This document shows, piece after piece, positions 54,201-61,321 of a stretch of 64,000 bases of DNA. Every line of letters starts with the position of its first letter. Position 1 is the first letter of the stretch. The stretch is from Saprospiraceae bacterium (GTDB lineage: Bacteria; Bacteroidota; Bacteroidia; Chitinophagales; Saprospiraceae). Location of the stretch: contig JADKFX010000001.1 in the NCBI GenBank assembly GCA_016717265.1, positions 3,873,501 through 3,937,500 on the forward strand, given 5' to 3'. The notes under the pieces are model-generated. The model saw nothing but the letters and a program-made list of their open reading frames with translations. It was not told where the DNA came from and did no database searches. A program made the position numbers and the translations under genes.

Positions 54201-54600
54201 CAATCAAATTGATGTAATCATCGATCAGGATACCTGGGTTTATACACTTGCCATTGATGACCGGAATTGCAGTAGTTTAGACTCCATTTTTATTCGAGTT
54301 AAAAAATCTGGGAATGTTTTTGCTCCCAATGTCTTTTCTCCTAATGGCGATAACATCAATGATTATTTCTATATTCAAGGATTTGATCAGGCAATTGTAG
54401 AAATCTTATTTATTTATGACCGCTGGGGTAATAAATTATTTGAAACCTATAATGTACCAGTTAATATACCAACAGCTGGATGGAATGGTAAACATCAAAA
54501 TAGAAACATGAATCCTGGTGTATATATTTATTATGCTAAAATACGAATTCAGGATGTTGATGTGGTGGAATTATTTGGTGATGTCAATTTAATTAAATGA
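51241..54600 (+). CDS. Giant secreted repeat protein 1 of 4, type B T9SS cargo
   Basis: The 1119-residue protein starts at GTG 51241, giving signal MKKLLLSAILLVYVLGINSQ. Domain order: CCCG cluster (38-41) and a jelly-roll-like domain (about 42-210); three HYR-like blocks (about 211-460; for example ITRKWEVKDICGN, KDHCGQETSEFASF, YAKDRCGNSDSTT); ten about 40-residue repeats (about 461-863, each with one Cys and a CDS); SprB-like domain (about 864-935, VPGTYEVFVKDNQGC); Ig-like part; type B sorting domain (APNVFSPNGDNINDYFY, YDRWGNKLF). Its C-terminus (KHQNRNMNPG) differs from copies 2 and 3. Adhesin-like role is inferred. Confidence 0.88.
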   Translation: MKKLLLSAILLVYVLGINSQLGILYPIKTNELKGGGGCCCGQFNEIFFPNLDFEAGPSPSPNTFFTYGVGSNFGGWTVTRATIDHCDGGVGNLGAGNPNGSSFFIDLHGSPGFGAISYDLFGLTPGNQYRIDFWTAQNGGGFSSDGTLKIANGVWLNVSWTVNVSGAVAWRKESYMFTALASAATMEFSSTGPMNFAGTLVDDIHIFECPGDIEMPTINNLQNDLEVECESEVPKVPKLDVSDNCDPNPIISFKETRENIDPCTKKITRKWEVKDICGNINIEEQIIDVIDKTPPQFTKLPETKIVFCDKDVVKEFNDWIKKNGNGTAMDLCGPVTWRTSFDRIPKKYCDTILTEFIVKDHCGQETSEFASFIVRDTSAPKFIILAQSKNYVCIPNTIDSLRNWLKFFGFSKVSTDCDTVILSSNFNGDTTRNPLKVTFYAKDRCGNSDSTTASFLYRSNSDTFRITEYSCAFTSNTIDTNKYTVNGCDSIVIHQKIKRLSDSTLISLNTCDPKQKLTDTIYLLNSNGCDSVIFYQYQLNAIHQSVTQNFSCLIQNTFNDTIIVSGQFCDSLLITEHIPLRKDSTSIQDFSCDSTKQGVVVTNLKNNFGCDSIVTVNTIFTAQQITQLIKQECGLSKNYIDTTIFNFGNCDSLVITSHIALRIDSNFIQSATCDPTKTGFFTKAFLNQLGCDSIVIESILLNPSDSVFISKNSCLLSQAGTITQKLSNRFGCDSIIQTTTSFLPADTLYLQLNTCNQNNVRIDTTIFTTATCDSLVITDIRFTPADTSISNLFTCNPSNVGIDTLIFTTNTCDSVVFQTTTLLPSDTTTILLTSCLPAMVGLDTLILNNTLGCDSVIFMNTSYAPLQLNYQLDSIHCFNQNDGAFKILNSTDFGSPFEIYFNNTILTNQNQINNLVPGTYEVFVKDNQGCLTDSVLFTLENPTELITDLGNDLEVKQGTRVQLNLISNKNLQTIFWQPTNISNCVSCNQIDVIIDQDTWVYTLAIDDRNCSSLDSIFIRVKKSGNVFAPNVFSPNGDNINDYFYIQGFDQAIVEILFIYDRWGNKLFETYNVPVNIPTAGWNGKHQNRNMNPGVYIYYAKIRIQDVDVVELFGDVNLIK
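52621..53832 (+). repeat. Ten about 120-bp coding repeats (Cys/CDS type) in gene 1
   Basis: Each about 40-residue unit has one Cys near position 11 and a (G)CDS(I/L/V) about 18 residues later. Units are diverged from each other but nearly identical to the same unit in the other three genes. Matching blocks start near 55993, 59341 and 62714. Confidence 0.88.
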
Positions 54601-57600
54601 TTCAATTTCCTAAAATCTTAAATAATAGACTTTCAATAATTCAAATAGCATTAAGCTGTTTTCTCCTATTCCTGGTTTTTAATTCATATGCACAAATAAA
54701 TTGTTGTTGTGGAACACCAAATGAGTTAGATTTTCCAGGCTTTGATTTTGAATTAGATCCAATTCCTGCTCCTGCAGGATATAATTATTATTTTGCTGTA
54801 AGCAATCTTGGACCCTGGACTATAACGCAAGGAATTGTTGACCACGGCGATAAAGACTATTGTGGAGGTTTAGCTTTTGGCAATCCGAATGGAGCATCAA
54901 ACTTTATTGATTTGTTTGGCTCTGCACCAGGCGGAAGTACTGTAGGTACTATAGAATACACCTTAACGGGCTTAACTCCTGGTTATGTTTACACAATTGA
55001 ACTTTGGTATGCTACATTTACGGCAAATGGTAACTTTTCAGCAAATTTAAAAATTGGAAATGGAGCTTGGTTAAATGCAAATTGGACTGCAAATAATCCT
55101 GGTAGTGTAATCTGGTTAAAAAAATCGTATTCATTTACAGCATTAGCTGCATCAACAAATTTGTCAATGACTGATACCGGTCCGAGCTCGGCTACTTATG
55201 GAATCGGTATGCTAATCGATGATTTAAAAATCTTTGAATGTCCAAATGATCTAGAAAAACCAGTTGTAAACAATCCACAAGATGATTTGGAAATTGAATG
55301 TGATAAGGATGTACCGAAAGCACCCAAATTGGATATTTCTGATAGTTGTGATATAAATCCAATCGTTGTTTTTAAAGAAACAAAAGAAATTAGTAATCCT
55401 TGTACTTCAAAAATTACCCGTGAATGGACAATTACAGATGCTTGTGGAAATATTACAAAAGAAAATCAGATAATTGATATTATTAATAAAACACCACCTC
55501 AATTTACAAAATTACCAGAAAATAAAGTTGTGCATTGTGACCAAGATGTACTTAAAGAATTTAATGACTGGATGAAATTTAATGGAAATGCTATTGCAAC
55601 AGATGAATGCGGTGCCATAAGTTGGAGATCTTTTATTAGTCGACTTCCAAAATTATATTGTGACAGTATTGTAGTTGATTTTATAGCAATTGATCATTGC
55701 GGACAAGAAAATGTTGAATCTGCAACTTTTATTGTAAGAGATACCACAGCACCCAAATTTATTACCCAAGCTCAATCCAAAAATTTCTTTTGCGTTCCTG
55801 CTATCAGAGATTCACTTAATGTCTGGTTAATGTCTAGTGGCTTCTCTATAAATACGAAAGATTGCGATACAACTATTCTAAGCAATACTTTTGATGGTGA
55901 CTCTACTAAAAATCCAATTACTGTTACTTTTTATGCGAAAGATCGTTGCGGAAATATTGACAGTAGTACTGCTATATTCTCTTATCGAAACGGAAGCGAT
56001 ACTTTTAGAATTACCGAATACTCTTGTGCCTTCACTAGTAATACTATTGATACGAATAAATATTCCGTGAATGGTTGTGATAGTATTGTCATTCATCAAA
56101 AAATAAAACGACTTTCTGATTCTACTTTGATTTCTTTAAATACCTGTGATCCAAATCAAAAATTAACCGACACAATCTATTTACTCAATTCTAATGGTTG
56201 TGATTCTGCCATTTTTTACCAATATCAATTAAACGCTATTCATCAATCAGTAACTCAGAATTTTAGCTGTTTAATTCAAAATGCTTTTAATGATACCATT
56301 ATTGTCTCCGGTCAATTTTGTGATTCTCTTTTAATTACTGAACATATTCCTTTGCCTACTGACAGTATCATGATTCAGAATTTTACTTGCGATTCCACAA
56401 AGCAAGGTGTTGTTGTTACAAATCTCAAAAATAATTTTGGCTGCGATAGTATTGTAACTGTAAATACAATTTTTACTGCTCAACAAATTACACAACTTGT
56501 CAAACAAGAATGTGGTCTTTCTAAAAATTATATTGACACCACCATTTTTAACTTTGGCAATTGTGATAGTCTCGTAATTACTTCTCACATCGCACTTCGT
56601 ATAGACAGCAATTTTATACAAAGTGCTACTTGCGATCCAAGTAAAACCGGATTCTTCACTAAAGCTTTCTTAAATCAGCTAGGCTGCGATAGTATTGTTA
56701 TTGAAACCATTCTTTTAAATCCTTCGGATTCGGTTTTTATTTCAAAAAATTCTTGTCTTCTTTCTCAGGCTGGCACCATTACACTAAAACTTAGTAACCG
56801 TTTTGGTTGTGATAGTATTATTCAAACAACAACCAGCTTTATTCCTGCAGATACCCTTTACTTGCAATTGAATACTTGCAATCAAAATAATGTTCGTATC
56901 GATACCACAATATTTACAACAACAATGTGTGATAGTTTAGTCATCACCGATATTCGTTTTACACCTGCTGACACAAGCATTTCAAATCTGTTTACCTGCA
57001 ATCCTTCGAACGTTGGGATCGATACTTTAATCTTTACAACCAACACCTGCGATAGTGTCGTTTTTCAAACAACAGCTTTACTACCTTCGGACACGACCTC
57101 AATTTTAATGACTTCTTGTTTGCCTGCTATGGTAGGATTGGATACTTTAATTCTTAATAATACTTTAGGATGTGATAGCGTAATTTTTATGAATACTTCC
57201 TATGCACCGTTGCAATTAAATTATCAACTGGATTCTATTCACTGTTTTAATCAAAACGATGGCGCCTTTAAAATCCTAAATAGTACTGATTTTGGTTCAC
57301 CCTTTGAAATTTATTTCAATAATACAATTCTTACAAATCAAAGTCAAATCCATAATTTAGTTCCGGGTACCTATGAAGTCTTTGTCAAAGACAATCAGGG
57401 TTGTTTGACCGATTCTGTTTTGTTTACATTAGAGAATCCAACGGAATTAATTACCGATTTAGGAAATGATCTCGAAGTTAAACAAGGAACTCGTGTGCAA
57501 CTTAATTTAATATCCAATAAGAATTTACAAACTATTTTTTGGCAACCTACTAATATTTCCAATTGCGTTAGTTGCAATCAAATTGATGTAATCATCGATC

Positions 57601-57974
57601 AGGATACCTGGGTTTATACACTTGCCATTGATGACCGGAATTGCAGTAGTTTAGACTCCATTTTTATCCGGGTTAAAAAATCTGGGAATGTTTTTGCTCC
57701 CAATGTCTTTTCTCCTAATGGCGATAACATCAATGATTATTTCTATATTCAAGGATTTGATCAAGCAATTGTAGAAATCTTATTTATTTATGACCGTTGG
57801 GGAAATAAGATATTTGAAGCTAAAAATGTTCCGGTTAATATACCCACGGCTGGATGGAATGGTAAATTTCATGGAGACCAAATGAATCCTGCCGTTTATA
57901 TTTATTATGCTAAAATACGAATTCAGGATGGTGATGCAGTTGAATTATTCGGTGATGTCAATTTAATTAAATGA
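54597..57974 (+). CDS. Giant secreted repeat protein 2 of 4, type B T9SS cargo
   Basis: The 1125-residue protein starts at an ATG that overlaps the stop of gene 1 (ATGA). The signal peptide ends in NSYAQ; INCCCGTPNELDFPGFDFE follows. The jelly-roll and HYR-like blocks differ from gene 1 and most resemble gene 4 (NDLEKPVVNNPQDDLEIECD, NPCTSKITREWTI). The third HYR block (CVPAIRDSLNVWLMSSGFSI) is unique among the four. From about residue 466 the sequence is almost identical to the others to the end, apart from GNKIFEAKNV near the sorting domain. Same inferred surface role. Confidence 0.87.
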   Translation: MIQFPKILNNRLSIIQIALSCFLLFLVFNSYAQINCCCGTPNELDFPGFDFELDPIPAPAGYNYYFAVSNLGPWTITQGIVDHGDKDYCGGLAFGNPNGASNFIDLFGSAPGGSTVGTIEYTLTGLTPGYVYTIELWYATFTANGNFSANLKIGNGAWLNANWTANNPGSVIWLKKSYSFTALAASTNLSMTDTGPSSATYGIGMLIDDLKIFECPNDLEKPVVNNPQDDLEIECDKDVPKAPKLDISDSCDINPIVVFKETKEISNPCTSKITREWTITDACGNITKENQIIDIINKTPPQFTKLPENKVVHCDQDVLKEFNDWMKFNGNAIATDECGAISWRSFISRLPKLYCDSIVVDFIAIDHCGQENVESATFIVRDTTAPKFITQAQSKNFFCVPAIRDSLNVWLMSSGFSINTKDCDTTILSNTFDGDSTKNPITVTFYAKDRCGNIDSSTAIFSYRNGSDTFRITEYSCAFTSNTIDTNKYSVNGCDSIVIHQKIKRLSDSTLISLNTCDPNQKLTDTIYLLNSNGCDSAIFYQYQLNAIHQSVTQNFSCLIQNAFNDTIIVSGQFCDSLLITEHIPLPTDSIMIQNFTCDSTKQGVVVTNLKNNFGCDSIVTVNTIFTAQQITQLVKQECGLSKNYIDTTIFNFGNCDSLVITSHIALRIDSNFIQSATCDPSKTGFFTKAFLNQLGCDSIVIETILLNPSDSVFISKNSCLLSQAGTITLKLSNRFGCDSIIQTTTSFIPADTLYLQLNTCNQNNVRIDTTIFTTTMCDSLVITDIRFTPADTSISNLFTCNPSNVGIDTLIFTTNTCDSVVFQTTALLPSDTTSILMTSCLPAMVGLDTLILNNTLGCDSVIFMNTSYAPLQLNYQLDSIHCFNQNDGAFKILNSTDFGSPFEIYFNNTILTNQSQIHNLVPGTYEVFVKDNQGCLTDSVLFTLENPTELITDLGNDLEVKQGTRVQLNLISNKNLQTIFWQPTNISNCVSCNQIDVIIDQDTWVYTLAIDDRNCSSLDSIFIRVKKSGNVFAPNVFSPNGDNINDYFYIQGFDQAIVEILFIYDRWGNKIFEAKNVPVNIPTAGWNGKFHGDQMNPAVYIYYAKIRIQDGDAVELFGDVNLIK

Positions 57975-60900
57975 GAAAGAATTATGTCGCTTCTGTACTT
58001 GAACAACCAAAAAATTTAATCCTAACATTTTGTATTTGCTTCATTGCACATAATTTCTTATTTAGTCAAAATAATTGTTGTTGTGGTATTCCGGCTGAAC
58101 TTAGCTATCCAAATCTTGATTTTGAATCTCCTCCTATGGCTCCATCGGGTGGATGGATCGATTATATAGCCGGCGATAATTATAATGGCTGGAATATTAC
58201 ATCTGGTTCTATAAGTATTCACGATCCTGGTCATTTAAATTTAGGTGCTGGCAATCCAAATGGTTCAACACAACATATGGATTTACATGGCTTCAATCAG
58301 GGATCTGCATCGTATACTTTAACAGGACTTACCGCTGGAAATATATATACAATTTCTTTTTGGTATGCAATCCATTCCTTCGCATCAAGTGTTTCAGCTA
58401 GATTGACGGTTAATGGCGGTTCTTTACTAAATGTTTCGTGGAATGCGTCTAATCCTGGAGATGTGATTTGGCTATCTGCAACTTATAATTTTACCGCTAA
58501 TGGTTCAACAGCAATTATGGAATTTATTGGAAGTGGATCCACACCATGTTGTGGTATGCTGATTGATGATATTCAAATATTTGAATGCCCAGCTGATCTT
58601 GAGGTTCCTGTCGTTTTAAATCCTCCTGAAGATCTGGAAGTAGAATGCGAGAAAGATATTCCCAAGATTATGAATTTAATGTTGAGTGACAATTGTGACC
58701 TTAACCCATCTGTAAGTCTTAAAGAAACCATCGAAATTTTTGATTTATGTTTTAAAAAAATTACCCGCAAATGGACGATCAAAGATGCTTGTGATAATAT
58801 TACAATAGAAGATCAAGTAATCAATATAATTGATAAAAATCCACCTGAATTTACAAAAGACCCTGAAACAAAAATTGTATTTTGTGATAAAGATGTAATC
58901 AAAGAATTTAATGACTGGATTAACAAACATGGTAATTCATTAGCAAGTGATCTATGCGGACTAGTAAGTTGGCGAAATAACTTCGAAAGAGTCCCTAAAA
59001 CAAGTTGTGACACCATCTTGAGTGAATTTATAGCTATCGACCATTGCGGAAAAGAAACTTCTAAATTTGCATCATTTATTGTTCGTGATACGAGCGCACC
59101 AAAATTTACAATACAAGCACAATCCAAAAATTATGTTTGTATTCCTAATACAATTGATTCTTTAAGAAACTGGCTAAAATTCTTTGGTTTTTCAAAAGTT
59201 AGTACCGATTGCGATACGGTAATTCTTTCATCTAATTTTAATGGGGATACTACAAAAAATCCTCTAATAGTTACTTTTTATGCAAAAGATCGTTGTGGAA
59301 ATTCAGATAGCACAACCGCAAGTTTTTTATACCGAAGTAATAGCGATACTTTTAGAATTACCGAATACTCCTGTGCCTTTACTAGTAATACTATTGATAC
59401 TAATAAATATACCGTGAACGGTTGTGATAGTATTGTCATTCATCAAAAAATAAAACAACTTTCTGATTCTACTTTGATTTCTTTAAACACTTGTAACCCA
59501 AATCAAAAATTAAGCGACACAATCTATTTACTCAATTCTAATGGTTGTGATTCTGTCATTTTTTACCAATATCAATTAAACGCTATTCATCAATCAGTAA
59601 CTCAGAATTTTAGCTGCCTGATTCAAAATGCTTTTAATGATACCATTATTGTCTCCGGTCAATTTTGTGATTCTCTTTTAATTACTGAACATATTCCTTT
59701 GCCTACTGACAGTATCATGATTCAGAATTTTACTTGTGATTCCACAAAGCAAGGTGTTGTTGTTACAAATCTCAAAAATAATTTTGGCTGCGATAGTATT
59801 GTAACTGTAAATACAATTTTTACTGCTCAACAAATTACACAACTTATCAAACAAGAATGTGGTCTTTCTAAAAATTATATTGACACCACCATTTTTAACT
59901 TTGGCAATTGTGATAGTCTCGTAATTACTTCTCACATCGCACTTCGTATAGACAGCAATTTTATACAAAGTGCTACTTGCGATCCAACTAAAACCGGATT
60001 CTTCACTAAAGCTTTCTTAAATCAGCTAGGCTGCGATAGTATTGTTATTGAAACCATTCTTTTAAATCCTTCGGATTCGGTTTTTATTTCAAAAAATTCT
60101 TGTCTTCTTTCTCAGGCTGGCACCATTACACTAAAACTGAGTAACCGTTTTGGTTGTGATAGTATTATTCAAACAACAACCAGCTTTATTCCTGCAGATA
60201 CCCTTTACTTGCAATTGAATACTTGCAATCAAAATAATGTTCGTATCGATACCACAATATTTACAACAGCAACGTGTGATAGTTTAGTCATCACCGATAT
60301 TCGTTTTACACCTGCTGACACGAGCATTTCAAATCTGTTTACCTGCAATCCTTCGAACGTTGGGATCGATACTTTGATCTTTACAACCAAGGCCTGCGAT
60401 AGTGTCGTTTTTCAAACTACAACTTTGCTACCTTCGGACACGACCACAATTTTATTGACTTCTTGTTTGCCTGCTATGGTAGGATTGGATACTTTAATTC
60501 TTAATAATACTTTAGGATGTGATAGCGTAATTTTTATCAATACTTCCTATGCACCGTTGCGATTAAATTATCAACTGGATTCTATTCACTGTTTTAATCA
60601 AAACGATGGCGCCTTTAAAATCCTAAATAGTATTGATTTTGGTTCACCCTTTGAAATTTATTTCAATAATACAATTCTTACAAATCAAAATCAAATCCAT
60701 AATTTAGTTCCGGGTAACTATGAAGTCTTTGTCAAAGACAATCAGGGTTGTTTGACCGATTCTATTTTGTTTACATTAGAGAATCCAACGGAATTGATTA
60801 CCGATTTAGGAAATGATCTCGAAGTTAAACAAGGAACTCGTGTGCAACTTAATTTAATATCCAATAAAAATTTACAAACTATTTTTTGGCAACCTACTAA

Positions 60901-61321
60901 TATTACCAATTGTGTTAGTTGCAATCAAATTGATGTAATCATCGATCAGGATAGCTGGATTTATACACTTGCTATTGATGACCGGGGATGTAATAGTTTA
61001 GACTCCATTTTTATCCGGGTTAAAAAATCTGGGAATGTTTTTGCTCCCAATGTCTTTTCTCCTAATGGCGATAACATCAATGATTATTTCTATATCCAAG
61101 GATTTGATCAGGCAATTGTAGAAATCTTATTTATTTATGACCGCTGGGGAAATAAATTATTTGAAGCTAAAAATGTTCCGGTTAATATACCCACGGCTGG
61201 ATGGAATGGTAAATTTCATGGAGAGCAAATGAATCCTGCCGTTTATATTTATTATGCTAAAATACGAATTCAGGATGGTGATGCAGTTGAATTATTCGGC
61301 GATCTTAGCTTAATCAAATGA
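57971..61321 (+). CDS. Giant secreted repeat protein 3 of 4, type B T9SS cargo
   Basis: The 1116-residue protein also overlaps its predecessor by ATGA. The signal peptide is longer (about 33 residues, ending in LFSQ) and is followed by NNCCCGIPAELSYPNLDFE. The N-terminal third most resembles gene 1 in its HYR block (KKITRKWTIKDACDN, FCDKDVIKEFNDWI, TSCDTILSEF). The third HYR block and all ten Cys repeats match gene 1 almost exactly. The C-terminal domain matches gene 2 (FEAKNVPVNIP, KFHGEQMNPAVYI). A mosaic of both types is therefore visible in one gene. Confidence 0.87.
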   Translation: MRKNYVASVLEQPKNLILTFCICFIAHNFLFSQNNCCCGIPAELSYPNLDFESPPMAPSGGWIDYIAGDNYNGWNITSGSISIHDPGHLNLGAGNPNGSTQHMDLHGFNQGSASYTLTGLTAGNIYTISFWYAIHSFASSVSARLTVNGGSLLNVSWNASNPGDVIWLSATYNFTANGSTAIMEFIGSGSTPCCGMLIDDIQIFECPADLEVPVVLNPPEDLEVECEKDIPKIMNLMLSDNCDLNPSVSLKETIEIFDLCFKKITRKWTIKDACDNITIEDQVINIIDKNPPEFTKDPETKIVFCDKDVIKEFNDWINKHGNSLASDLCGLVSWRNNFERVPKTSCDTILSEFIAIDHCGKETSKFASFIVRDTSAPKFTIQAQSKNYVCIPNTIDSLRNWLKFFGFSKVSTDCDTVILSSNFNGDTTKNPLIVTFYAKDRCGNSDSTTASFLYRSNSDTFRITEYSCAFTSNTIDTNKYTVNGCDSIVIHQKIKQLSDSTLISLNTCNPNQKLSDTIYLLNSNGCDSVIFYQYQLNAIHQSVTQNFSCLIQNAFNDTIIVSGQFCDSLLITEHIPLPTDSIMIQNFTCDSTKQGVVVTNLKNNFGCDSIVTVNTIFTAQQITQLIKQECGLSKNYIDTTIFNFGNCDSLVITSHIALRIDSNFIQSATCDPTKTGFFTKAFLNQLGCDSIVIETILLNPSDSVFISKNSCLLSQAGTITLKLSNRFGCDSIIQTTTSFIPADTLYLQLNTCNQNNVRIDTTIFTTATCDSLVITDIRFTPADTSISNLFTCNPSNVGIDTLIFTTKACDSVVFQTTTLLPSDTTTILLTSCLPAMVGLDTLILNNTLGCDSVIFINTSYAPLRLNYQLDSIHCFNQNDGAFKILNSIDFGSPFEIYFNNTILTNQNQIHNLVPGNYEVFVKDNQGCLTDSILFTLENPTELITDLGNDLEVKQGTRVQLNLISNKNLQTIFWQPTNITNCVSCNQIDVIIDQDSWIYTLAIDDRGCNSLDSIFIRVKKSGNVFAPNVFSPNGDNINDYFYIQGFDQAIVEILFIYDRWGNKLFEAKNVPVNIPTAGWNGKFHGEQMNPAVYIYYAKIRIQDGDAVELFGDLSLIK

